DNA of 14,409 bases from Anaerolineae bacterium (lineage in GTDB: Bacteria > Chloroflexota > Anaerolineae > 4572-78 > J111): assembly GCA_020433835.1 (NCBI GenBank), contig JAGRBY010000121.1, positions 1-14,409 of the forward strand, read 5' to 3'. Within the stretch, counting starts at the first letter, position 1, and every line of letters begins with the position of its first letter. The position numbers and the translations under genes are program-made. Below, in pieces: positions 1 through 6,651 of the stretch. The notes beneath the pieces are model-generated. The model searched no databases. It was not told the origin of the DNA and was given only the letters and a program-made list of their open reading frames with translations.

Positions 1-265
1 ATTGGGTTGTCCTAAATTATGGCATTGGAGATGAGGAGATTGAGAGATTAGCGTCTAACCGTCCCGTATCGATGATTCGTATCGAGCTTGTAAGAAATTG
101 TGAATAATTAATAATTAATAATTAATTGTGAACGTATTTCACTTCACCATTCACAATTCGCAATTAATTATTCACAATTTTCTTAAACACAGTCTTGGGA
201 AGATTTTGTGCTCCAATTACCAAAGTCTCTAATCTCCCCATCTCCAGTCTCTCTATCTCCTAAAT
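1..265. repeat. Gene-free region built from nested inverted and heptamer repeats
   Basis: No gene is visible here. An outer pair of purine/pyrimidine arms (27-51, GGAGATGAGGAGATT..., and 227-260, ...CTAATCTCCCCATCTCC...) are rough reverse complements. Inside them is an inner inverted repeat: 91-112 (TAAGAAATTGTGAATAATTA...) pairs with 163-185, differing by one A over about 22 bases. The inner arms are made of 7-base units: AATTAAT three times at 106-126, and five units of the form TTCACMA at 143-177 (TTCACCA, TTCACAA, TTCGCAA, TTAATTA, TTCACAA). The region lies directly downstream of the minus-strand lysX stop codon and could fold when transcribed, but no T-run terminator stands out. It may be a degenerate mobile palindrome or slippage-generated filler. 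Confidence 0.7.
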
Positions 266-1117
266 TTACACTTCTCTTCGGCCTACTTTCGTAACGTAAT
301 CGACAACGACATCCGGGATATTCACCCCGGTAGTGTCGATGCTGTTACGAAATTCCATCGTATAGTTGACTTCGTTGACCAGTAACTGGCCATCTTGCGT
401 TTCCAGTATATCGACAGCCACCACACCGCCGCCGACGGCTTTGGCCGAGGCGTATGACAATTCGTGAATCTCCGGCGTTACCGGGCAATTCTCGGCTCGT
501 CCGCCACGGGCCGTATTGGTAATCCAGTGGTTGCTATAGCGATAGATAGCCGCGATGGTTTCGTCACCCACCACAAAGCTGCGGATGTCGCGGGCCGGTT
601 TGTCGATATATTCCTGAATGTAAAAAATCGAGTGGTTGTAGGTGCCGAGTATCTGCTTGTGTTCGAGAATGGCTTCCGCCGCCTCGCGGTCGTTCACTTT
701 TGAAAGCAGCCGTCCCCACGAACCGATGGCCGGTTTTAACACCACCGGATAGCCCATTTCTTCAATGGCTTCCAGCGCCGATTCCGGTGTAAAGGCAATC
801 TTACAGCCCGGCGTCGGCACGCCATCGCGAATAAGCGCTGATGTGGTTTCTAATTTATTCCCACAAATCAGCGCTACTTCATAGGTGTTGACCGAGGGGA
901 TACCCCAGTCGCTTAAAATACGCAGCGCGTACAAGGCCCGTGAGTGGTTGACACAGCGTTCAACCACAACATCGTATCGATTCCAACCGTTTTGGTGCAG
1001 ATCGAAAACCACTTCACGGTCGTCAATAATATCGACCTGTAAATTTTGTTTTTCAAATGCTTGTAAGAGCAGTTTTTCTTCTACCCTTACACGCGAAAGT
1101 AACATGGCAATTTTCAT
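266..1117 (-). CDS. lysX: LysX-type ATP-grasp ligase of the LysW pathway
   Basis: This 283-residue RimK-like ATP-grasp protein joins the amino group of alpha-aminoadipate (or glutamate) to the C-terminal glutamate of the carrier LysW, the first step of carrier-bound lysine (or arginine) synthesis. Visible family marks are [10 protein letters not shown] near residues 53-62, [14 protein letters not shown] near 125-138 with the nucleotide-binding lysine K128, IQEY at 167-170, [10 protein letters not shown] near 197-206, and NEVNYTMEF at 248-256 in the metal/substrate region. Length and motif order fit Thermus LysX closely. The start is an ATG preceded by GAGGA with a 7-base gap. It lies 98 bases downstream of lysW on the same strand, so the two probably form one transcript. 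The Asn-x-Thr-Met-Glu-Phe segment resembles Thermus LysX and favours aminoadipate over glutamate, but ArgX activity or dual use cannot be excluded. Confidence 0.92.
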   Translation of the reverse strand: MKIAMLLSRVRVEEKLLLQAFEKQNLQVDIIDDREVVFDLHQNGWNRYDVVVERCVNHSRALYALRILSDWGIPSVNTYEVALICGNKLETTSALIRDGVPTPGCKIAFTPESALEAIEEMGYPVVLKPAIGSWGRLLSKVNDREAAEAILEHKQILGTYNHSIFYIQEYIDKPARDIRSFVVGDETIAAIYRYSNHWITNTARGGRAENCPVTPEIHELSYASAKAVGGGVVAVDILETQDGQLLVNEVNYTMEFRNSIDTTGVNIPDVVVDYVTKVGRREV

Positions 1118-1183
1118 AAATCTTCCTCAAACTGTCGAGGCCGAACAGAAAATATGAGATCGGAATGATGAATTTAGAGGTTA

Positions 1184-1218
1184 AATTCTCAATTCTCAAT
1201 TCTCAATTCTCTATTCTA
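1184..1218. repeat. Heptamer tandem repeat AATTCTC x4 running into the lysW stop
   Basis: Four perfect head-to-tail copies of AATTCTC occupy 1184-1211. A fifth, degenerate in-register unit (TATTCTA, 1212-1218) contains the reverse complement of the lysW TAG stop codon. The array fills part of the 98-base gap between lysW and lysX. It resembles in form the short tandemly repeated heptanucleotides (STRR) known from cyanobacteria; that comparison concerns form only. Confidence 0.85.
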
Positions 1219-1389
1219 TTCCCCCCAATCTTCTTCTTCTTCTGGAGCCAAATCGAGGGTTGGCGGATCGAGCGAGATCACTTCCAATTCAACCCCACAT
1301 TCGGCACATTGAACAATTTCGCCTTCCATGACATCATCCGGTAAAGACACGTCAGCAGCGCATTCCGGGCATTCAGCTTGTTTACTCAT
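1216..1389 (-). CDS. lysW: LysW amino-group carrier protein
   Basis: This is a 57-residue acidic carrier protein of the LysW-mediated lysine/arginine pathway. It has the two zinc-ribbon pairs CPEC (C7, C10) and CAEC (C28, C31) and the diagnostic C-terminal EDWGE, whose terminal glutamate (E57) takes the substrate through its gamma-carboxyl. The body is strongly acidic (PEEEEDWGE tail), as expected for a protein that presents substrates to basic patches on partner enzymes. The ATG at 1389 is preceded by AAAGGAG with a good spacing. It sits upstream of lysX in the same direction, the typical carrier-ligase pairing. The later pathway genes (lysZ, lysY, lysJ, lysK) are not in the window. Its last codon abuts a heptamer repeat array. 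Confidence 0.95.
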   Translation of the reverse strand: MSKQAECPECAADVSLPDDVMEGEIVQCAECGVELEVISLDPPTLDLAPEEEEDWGE

Positions 1390-1531
1390 GGTAAAACTCC
1401 TTTATTACTAAGAATAGTTGATTGTCTAATTAACGATCATTGAAGATCTTTCTCACCGCAAGACACAATGGGTTGATAGATACGCCAATGGCTTTTTTCT
1501 TATACCCACTTGTCTCTCGCTTGTAAACGTG
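1390..1531. other. Upstream region of lysW; no gene seen
   Basis: This first part of the 685-base gap holds the lysW ribosome-binding site (AAAGGAG on the minus strand, about 1396-1402) and presumably its promoter. No -35/-10 pair could be chosen with confidence. No open reading frame with a ribosome-binding site or recognisable motif is present. Confidence 0.5.
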
Positions 1532-1568
1532 AAGCGTGGTGCGTAATTAAAAATCACGCACCACGCTT
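1532..1568. repeat. Perfect 13-bp hairpin, REP-like
   Basis: AAGCGTGGTGCGT (1532-1544) and ACGCACCACGCTT (1556-1568) are perfect reverse complements around an 11-base AT-rich loop. An outer TTGTCT/AGACAA pair lies a little further out on each side. There is no convincing T-run on either strand, so it is not a standard intrinsic terminator. It is best described as a REP-like palindrome or a stable RNA hairpin. Confidence 0.8.
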
Positions 1569-1590
1569 ATAAAAGACAAAACGCTAAATA

Positions 1591-1642
1591 TAGCCTGAGA
1601 TAATACCACAGTTCATTTGAATTGTGTAATGACACCAGGCTA
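1591..1642. repeat. Two-stem nested hairpin
   Basis: An outer 7-bp stem, TAGCCTG (1591-1597) with CAGGCTA (1636-1642), encloses a symmetric 9 by 9 internal loop. The inner stem is CACAGTTCA (1607-1615) with TGAATTGTG (1618-1626), one G-T pair and otherwise complementary. It lies 22 bases after the preceding hairpin. It could be a small structured RNA or a second palindromic repeat; the strand is unknown and no coding capacity is evident. Confidence 0.5.
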
Positions 1643-1755
1643 TTTATAGGGAAATCAATGAGCGTTCAATTAACAGTTGAATATGCTGCCAATACCTAAC
1701 ATCGCAACCGGCTTGCCACAACGCATGATTTTATCGATTTCGTTCATTGATGAGG

Positions 1756-1806
1756 CGTAGGTTGGGTTGCGAAAATAGGTTCAACGCGAGTTGCCCCATC
1801 CCTACG
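1756..1806. repeat. Imperfect palindrome of the CGTAGGTTGGGTT type
   Basis: CGTAGGTTGGGTT (1756-1768) is mirrored imperfectly by the sequence ending CCCATCCCTACG (1795-1806). The wording GTAGGTTGGGTT...AACC is like a widespread bacterial dispersed palindrome. Here the right arm is eroded. No gene is involved. Confidence 0.45.
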
Positions 1807-1816
1807 TTATCTTATA

Positions 1817-2014
1817 ATACTATGGTAACTATTCAGCCCATATACATCAATATCAGGAGGCTAAGGCTAAGGCCGAGGCTAAGCAGACACATTCAGGTTA
1901 AGCCGCCGCGCCCTCAAGAAATCGGCGCGTTTTCTTTACTTTTTTCTTAGCCTTCGCCTCAGCCTCAGCCTGATTTACGCCAAGTCGTCTTGCGGCTGAA
2001 TAGTTACATACTAT
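1817..2014. mobile_element. MITE-like nested inverted-repeat element
   Basis: The ends are inverted repeats: 1817-1838 and 1994-2014 match as reverse complements with one substitution and one indel, including a perfect 14-bp core (1825-1838 and 1994-2007, GTAACTATTCAGCC). Inside, a 6-base-period array (AGGCTA units, 1853-1883) is mirrored by AGCCTC/AGCCTT units at 1946-1973. The middle holds a small CG-rich stem followed by T-rich sequence. No transposase is encoded. The roughly 200-bp size and terminal repeats fit a non-autonomous miniature element, but no clear target-site duplication was found. Confidence 0.5.
1907..1945 (+). terminator. Possible intrinsic terminator inside the repeat element
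   Basis: CGCGCC (1907-1912) pairs with GGCGCG (1924-1929) over an 11-base loop and is followed by TTTTCTTTACTTTTTT. The stem is short at six pairs, but it is pure GC. No plus-strand gene precedes it, so if it works it would end transcription arising within or before the element. It could be chance within a repeat. Confidence 0.3.
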
Positions 2015-2074
2015 GAATGAGATCATAATAGGTGCTAATTGATTTGATAGCGCTACATTTCAAGGAGGAATGGT

Positions 2075-2881
2075 ATGAGTACTTCTAGTGGCTATGAGGA
2101 ATATGCCTTTATCGCCGACTTTTATGACTATGTTGTGCCCTACCATAACCGGCCCGATGTGGGATTTTTTGTTGAAGCGGCCATCGAGTCGGGTGGCCCG
2201 GTTTTAGAGGTGGGTTGCGGAACAGGGCGTGTTCTGATCCCCACAGCCCGGGCGGGTATCGAGATCGTGGGACTTGATTTATCACCCCACATGCTCGATG
2301 TATGCCGGAAACGGTTAGCGCAGGAACCGCCGGAAGTTCAGGCTCGCGTCAAGCTGGTCAAGGCCGACATGCGGAATTTTGAGCTGGGGCAGCGCTTTAA
2401 ATTGGTTACCATCCCCTTTCGCCCTTTCCAACATTTAACCACGGTAGCTGACCAGCTTTCATGTCTGGAGACTGTTCATCAGCACATGGCGGCTGAAGGC
2501 ATGTTGATTTTGGACCTCTTCAATCCTTCAGTTGAGTCATTATCACGTGATAATCTGGGCCAAGAGTATGGCGATGAGCCGGAGTTCACCATGCCGGATG
2601 GTCGGCGGGTGACTCGTCGGCATAAGATTGTAGCGCGCGACCTTTTCAACCAAATCAACCAGATAGAACTGATTTACTGTGTGATCCACCCCAATGGCCG
2701 GGAGGAAACCGTGATCCACGCGTTTCCCATGCGCTACTTATTTCGATTTGAAGCAGAGCATTTGCTGGCACGCAGCGGCTTCGAGCTAGAGCACATCTAT
2801 GCCGACTATAACAAAAGCCCCTATGGTTCAACCTATCCCGGTGAATTAATCCTCGTCGCCAAAAAGGTAGAGAATGCGTAA
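2075..2881 (+). CDS. Class I SAM-dependent methyltransferase
   Basis: This 268-residue Rossmann-fold methyltransferase transfers a methyl group from S-adenosylmethionine to an unidentified acceptor. Motif I is VLEVGCGTGRVL (residues 43-54), the acidic ribose-binding position is D68 in VGLDLSPHML, and KADMRNFEL near residues 106-114 gives the adenine-contact Asp. The C-terminal half (LILDLFNPS near 150, later ...YGSTYPGELILVAKK) completes the sheet. There is no signal peptide, so it is cytoplasmic. The start is well set by AAGGAGG seven bases upstream; an earlier ATG at 2070 runs into a stop at once. The next gene begins ten bases after its stop, indicating an operon with the SDR and acyl-CoA ligase. 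The substrate cannot be read from the sequence; context suggests a lipid or small acyl metabolite. Confidence 0.85.
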   Translation: MSTSSGYEEYAFIADFYDYVVPYHNRPDVGFFVEAAIESGGPVLEVGCGTGRVLIPTARAGIEIVGLDLSPHMLDVCRKRLAQEPPEVQARVKLVKADMRNFELGQRFKLVTIPFRPFQHLTTVADQLSCLETVHQHMAAEGMLILDLFNPSVESLSRDNLGQEYGDEPEFTMPDGRRVTRRHKIVARDLFNQINQIELIYCVIHPNGREETVIHAFPMRYLFRFEAEHLLARSGFELEHIYADYNKSPYGSTYPGELILVAKKVENA

Positions 2882-2891
2882 AATCGAATAG

Positions 2892-3707
2892 ATGCGACTT
2901 CTTTTCTTTCCCTTCCTGGGGGTCAACGACTCTCAACTCCAAAAACAATTGGCCGGAAAGACGGTGCTCATTACCGGAGCCAGTTACGGCATTGGTGAAT
3001 GTCTGGCCGCCCGTTTGGCCTCGACGGAAGCGCACTTGATCTTGGTGGCGCGCACCGCAGAAAAACTGATAGAAGTAAAAGAACGGGTCGAGGCTCAAGG
3101 CGGCCGGGCCGATATCTATCCCTGCGATTTGCGAAATGAGCAAGAGATTGAGACCCTGCTGGCGGAATTGCATCAACTGCCCCAGGGCATCGACATTGTT
3201 GTCAACAACGCGGGCAAATCTATCCGACGCTCTCTATTCGACTCGCTTGATCGCTTTCACGATTTTACGCGAACGATGAACCTGAATTATTTGGGGCCGG
3301 TACAACTCATGCTGTCACTTGTGCCGGTTTTGGTCGCTCGCCGGGGGCATGTGATCAATATCTCCTCGATTAGCGTCCTTTTAGCGCCCATGCCGAAATG
3401 GGCCGCCTATCAAGCCTCGAAAAGCGCGTTCGATCAGTGGTTCCGGTGCGCCGCGCCGGAGTTAAACACGCGCGGCGTCAGTACAACGACCATTTACCTA
3501 CCCCTGGTTCGAACGCGGATGATCGAACCGACCCAGGCCTACCAAAACATGCCCGCCATGCAGCCGGAGCAGATCGCCCAACTCATCTGCCGGGCCATTA
3601 TCGCCCGAAAACGCACCTACGCCCCCTGGTGGCTTATCTTCGGCCAGTTGGCATCGACCCTCTTTCGTTGGCCCTGGGAAGTTATCACGAGCAGACAAGT
3701 GAAATGA
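2892..3707 (+). CDS. SDR-family NAD(P)-dependent oxidoreductase
   Basis: This 271-residue classical short-chain dehydrogenase interconverts a carbonyl and an alcohol with NAD(P)H. It shows the dinucleotide motif TGASYGIG (residues 28-35), an Arg in the 'VART' segment after beta-2 that suggests NADPH, NNAG at 105-108, a catalytic serine in NISSIS (S159 most likely), and the YxxxK pair Y173/K177. The segment IRRSLFDSLDRFHDFTRTMNLNY and the later YLPLVRTRMI recall, from memory, the C-terminal reductase domain of AcrA1-type fatty acyl-CoA reductases. The ATG follows the methyltransferase stop by ten bases but has no clear Shine-Dalgarno, suggesting translational coupling. About 19 residues precede the usual SDR start, including a short hydrophobic stretch (LLFFPFLG). 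A membrane-proximal acyl substrate is plausible but inferred. Confidence 0.85.
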   Translation: MRLLFFPFLGVNDSQLQKQLAGKTVLITGASYGIGECLAARLASTEAHLILVARTAEKLIEVKERVEAQGGRADIYPCDLRNEQEIETLLAELHQLPQGIDIVVNNAGKSIRRSLFDSLDRFHDFTRTMNLNYLGPVQLMLSLVPVLVARRGHVINISSISVLLAPMPKWAAYQASKSAFDQWFRCAAPELNTRGVSTTTIYLPLVRTRMIEPTQAYQNMPAMQPEQIAQLICRAIIARKRTYAPWWLIFGQLASTLFRWPWEVITSRQVK

Positions 3708-3723
3708 AAACGGTACAGGTATC

Positions 3724-5250
3724 ATGCTTTCCTTGCTGAAAAAACTCTATCATACGGGACTGTCGACCCCTGCCGGGTTGTGGTATCTGCTCCAAGCCAT
3801 TATGACCGATGGGGTTAGCCTGATGGTGCTGTTACGCATCGCTGCCCAATTGCACCCGGATCGTATTGCGGTCACCGATGATACGGACCAGTTACGGTAC
3901 ACCCAGCTTTGGGCGCAAGCAGAAACTTTGGCTGTCGCCTTGCACACGGAATATGGTGTTGGCAGCCGGCAAAAGGTTGCGCTTGTCTGTCGCAATCATG
4001 CGGCAGCCGTAAAAGCCATCTTTGCCGTATCGAGATTGGGTGCCCATCTCTTCCTGCTTAATCCCGAGATGAGTGCCGATCAGCTTGTGGCGTTGCAGAA
4101 TCGCCTGCGCTTTAATTTTGCTATTTATGATGAATCGCTGGCCGATGTGTTCAAAAACGCAGCATTGCGCAACAAATCTCTGCCGGCGTATCATCCAACC
4201 GATGATTCTGTGGATCGGCTGTCATCAACTTCGTATTGTAAACGTTTACAATACCGAGAAATAGGCTCAGGCAATATTGTAGTGATGACCGGAGGGACAA
4301 CCGGCCAACCCAAGTCAGAGAGTCGCAAGCCGTCCCTTTTCAACTATCTGCCGCCCTTTTTTACCTTTCTGATCCAGGCCGATCTTGATCGCTATCGTTC
4401 CTTGTACATCACAACGCCTCTTTGTCATGGTTACGGTCTGGCTTTTCTGTTCATCGGCATAGCCCTTGGAGCCGAGATTTACTGCCTCGAACGGTTCGAT
4501 GCTGCCCGAGCCTGTGCGCTGGTTGCGGCCCATAAAATTCAGGCGATGATCGTGGTGCCCTTAATCTTGCAGCGGATGCTCACCCATGACCCCGGCGCGT
4601 TACCATCCTTGCAATGTATCATCACCGGCAGCGCTCTGCTGAGTCCGACCTTGGCCCGAGAGACGCTTGAACAGCTTGGGCCAAAATTGTTCAATCTGTA
4701 CGGCAGTTCGGAAGCGGGGTTTAGCCTCATCGCGACACCCCGTACCCTTGCCCGAAAACCGGACTCCATTGGCAAACCACTCCGGGGGGTGCAAGCAAAA
4801 ATAGTCAACGCTGCCGGGCAGGAAGTTGGCGAAAAAACGATTGGTGAGCTTTGTATTCGCAGCACGTGGACCTCTAACCGAACCCATTGGGTCGAGACCG
4901 GCGACCTCGCCTACCGGGACGCCGAGGGCGACATTTTTCTGTGCGGTCGCGTTGATGATATGATCGTCTCCGGCGGTGAGAACGTTTATCCCGTTGAACT
5001 GGAGAATATTCTGACCCAGCACCCTGATGTCGACTCGGCAGCGGTTTTCGGCATTCCCGATGCGGAGTTCGGCCAGCGTTTGAAAGCTGTGGTGATCAAG
5101 AAGCCCAATGCGACGCTTGCCCCATCGACGTTACAGGACTGGCTAAAACCGCGTGTGGCCCGTTACCAGATGCCGGCCGTCATCGAGTTTTGGGATGAGC
5201 TGCCGCACACCTCTATCGGTAAACGGGATATGAAATCATTACGCGGCTGA
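3724..5250 (+). CDS. AMP-forming acyl-CoA synthetase family ligase
   Basis: This 508-residue adenylate-forming enzyme would activate a carboxylic acid with ATP and pass it to CoA or another thiol. The P-loop MTGGTTGQPK is at residues 188-197, the A5 motif YGSSEAG at 326-332, TGDL at 392-395, the hinge segment GRVDDMIVSGGENVYP at 408-423, and the C-terminal catalytic lysine is K500 in IGKRDMKSL. The P-loop departs from the common TSGTTGxPKG in two places (Gly for Ser, Ser for the last Gly). The stretch before TGDL is shorter than in most FadD-like enzymes, so substrate or rate may be unusual. The ATG lies 16 bases after the SDR stop with only a weak AGG. Together with the SDR it suggests activation followed by reduction of an acyl chain. 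Fatty-acid specificity is likely but unproven. Confidence 0.85.
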   Translation: MLSLLKKLYHTGLSTPAGLWYLLQAIMTDGVSLMVLLRIAAQLHPDRIAVTDDTDQLRYTQLWAQAETLAVALHTEYGVGSRQKVALVCRNHAAAVKAIFAVSRLGAHLFLLNPEMSADQLVALQNRLRFNFAIYDESLADVFKNAALRNKSLPAYHPTDDSVDRLSSTSYCKRLQYREIGSGNIVVMTGGTTGQPKSESRKPSLFNYLPPFFTFLIQADLDRYRSLYITTPLCHGYGLAFLFIGIALGAEIYCLERFDAARACALVAAHKIQAMIVVPLILQRMLTHDPGALPSLQCIITGSALLSPTLARETLEQLGPKLFNLYGSSEAGFSLIATPRTLARKPDSIGKPLRGVQAKIVNAAGQEVGEKTIGELCIRSTWTSNRTHWVETGDLAYRDAEGDIFLCGRVDDMIVSGGENVYPVELENILTQHPDVDSAAVFGIPDAEFGQRLKAVVIKKPNATLAPSTLQDWLKPRVARYQMPAVIEFWDELPHTSIGKRDMKSLRG

Positions 5251-5349
5251 AGCGTTGGAAGCTGTTTGAAAAGCCAGCGTTTACAGATTTGTCCACAGAT
5301 TGACACCGATATTCACTGATTTTTAGCTAAGATTTGATAAGGAAAGAAT

Positions 5350-6216
5350 ATGGCAGATACTTCCAATTCGATGATCACACTGCTCAACGACATTCGCCGC
5401 GAAGCTGACGGCTTTAGCGGCCACGTGGGCTTCGCCGCCCGGCGTGTAGATGCCGATAAAGCAATTCTCTTGAACGCGGACGATATCTTTCCGACCGCCA
5501 GCGTCATCAAGCTGGTCGTATTGGTCGAATACTTGGCCCAGGTAGCCGCCGGAGAACTGCTGCCGATCAGCCCGATCACGCTCCAACCGGAGAACCTGGT
5601 CGAAGGTTCCGGCGTCCTCAAAGATCTACAGCCGGGGGCGCAGATGACCCTGCACGATCTGGCGACGCTGTCGATTACCATTAGCGATAATACCGCCTCC
5701 AATATGCTAATCGAGGCCGTGGGCGGGTTGGCGCGGATCAACACCCGGCTCCACGAGCTGGGTATGACTCAAACCGTAATGGGCCGGCCCTTCGTTTTCG
5801 ACTCGCCGGTTGATAACACCGGCTCCCCGGCTGATTTTCTGCACCTGCTGCTGGCGCTGGCGCAAGGGCAGGTTGTCAGCCCCACCGTTAGCCGGCAGGT
5901 ACTCGACCTGATGGGCCGCCAACAGTTTATGACCTACATTCCGCGCTATCTGCCTTACCACCCCTTCGCCGCCGAGTATGGGCTACTCCAGCCGCTAACC
6001 ATCGCCAACAAAGTCGGCATGCTGCGTGGCACCGTCAACGATGCGGCACTGATTACCACTTCCGGCTACACCTACGGTCTGGTCATCTTCACCCGCGCCT
6101 GCACCGACACCCGCCCCGATCCCGACAACGAGGCGGCGCTGCTCGTCGCCCGGCTGTCGAAGCGCGTGTATGATTATTTTGAGGCACAGGTTACGTCTGA
6201 CGAAGGGGGCAGTTAA
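5350..6216 (+). CDS. Class A beta-lactamase-like serine hydrolase
   Basis: This 288-residue protein has the penicillin-recognising fold of the Beta-lactamase2 type. It shows TASVIKL with nucleophile S51 and K54 (SxxK), SDN at 112-114, and NKVGML with K221 in place of KTG. The omega-loop region (about 144-162, GRPFVFDSPVDN) has no glutamate matching E166, and the third motif is KVG, so efficient penicillin hydrolysis is unlikely; an esterase, amidase or peptidase role is as probable. There is no signal peptide or lipobox at the N-terminus, so it appears cytoplasmic, unlike true beta-lactamases. The start follows AAGGAAAG with suitable spacing. It lies 99 bases after the ligase gene in the same direction, and may be the last gene of that operon. 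The intervening 99 bases hold degenerate ACAGATT repeats and no hairpin. Confidence 0.8.
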   Translation: MADTSNSMITLLNDIRREADGFSGHVGFAARRVDADKAILLNADDIFPTASVIKLVVLVEYLAQVAAGELLPISPITLQPENLVEGSGVLKDLQPGAQMTLHDLATLSITISDNTASNMLIEAVGGLARINTRLHELGMTQTVMGRPFVFDSPVDNTGSPADFLHLLLALAQGQVVSPTVSRQVLDLMGRQQFMTYIPRYLPYHPFAAEYGLLQPLTIANKVGMLRGTVNDAALITTSGYTYGLVIFTRACTDTRPDPDNEAALLVARLSKRVYDYFEAQVTSDEGGS

Positions 6217-6651
6217 ACGATAATGTATATTGTACACGATGTATTTCTATGTTATATTTCACTCACTACATGCCGCATTACGCACTCAGTTCCTCCATAC
6301 TAAGCTAAGAATCTACTTCCTGCCACACCTTTGATCACTTACAAGATCCTCTCTATCTAAATTCTAATAAAATCTATATGACCTCCTAACATGATTTCGA
6401 TACATTAGAAATATCTTTTGTTGGGTAGACAGCAGCGCCGACACGTTCCCCCACCTGGGTCGTTTTATAAGATATATTCCTGCCACAGTTTTAGAGTCCT
6501 GCTGCCTAACGACGGTTAATTCCGTTATTGGTAATATTTCACATTATCAAAAAGGCCGAGATGCCTCACACTTATGTCCGATGCAGTGCTGCATCGACCT
6601 GCGTGGCGCTTAGGACTGGGCGCTCGGTTGGAGAGGTAGAGTAACTGCACC
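6217..6651. other. 435-base leader/intergenic region before the first kinase
   Basis: No gene with a ribosome-binding site was found. The first 250 bases are AT-rich compared with the flanking genes, with TA-rich words (6225-6262, and ATAAGATATATTCC around 6468-6481) that could contain promoters, but no element is certain. The last 100 bases are GC-richer and include a short palindrome at 6579-6596. The following kinase gene has GGAGAGG about 16 bases before its ATG, further than usual, so a structured leader or a weak start is possible. Confidence 0.4.
6579..6596. promoter_or_regulatory. Perfect 8-bp palindrome upstream of the first kinase gene
   Basis: CGATGCAG (6579-6586) and CTGCATCG (6589-6596) are perfect reverse complements around TG, 55 bases before the kinase start codon. 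The symmetry suits a dimeric repressor operator or a short RNA hairpin in the leader. Nothing in the window identifies a cognate regulator. Confidence 0.35.

Noticed and set aside
1..265. Possible CRISPR array
   Set aside because: The repeat units are 7 bases and contiguous with no spacers, and no cas gene is present.
1907..1945. Functional terminator for an upstream plus-strand gene
   Set aside because: No plus-strand gene precedes it, so it is kept only as a low-confidence terminator-like structure within the repeat element.
1747..1950. Plus-strand frame of 67 codons
   Set aside because: It runs through the palindrome and the MITE-like element, has no ribosome-binding site, and gives an Arg-rich translation produced by the 6-base repeat.
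2655..3176. Minus-strand frame of 173 codons
   Set aside because: It lies antisense to the methyltransferase and SDR genes, both of which have strong motifs, and its translation shows no family features.
5289..5297. TTGTCCACA, a near match to a DnaA box
   Set aside because: It is a single copy inside degenerate ACAGATT-type repeats between two genes, with no cluster of boxes or AT-rich unwinding region, so it is no evidence of an origin.
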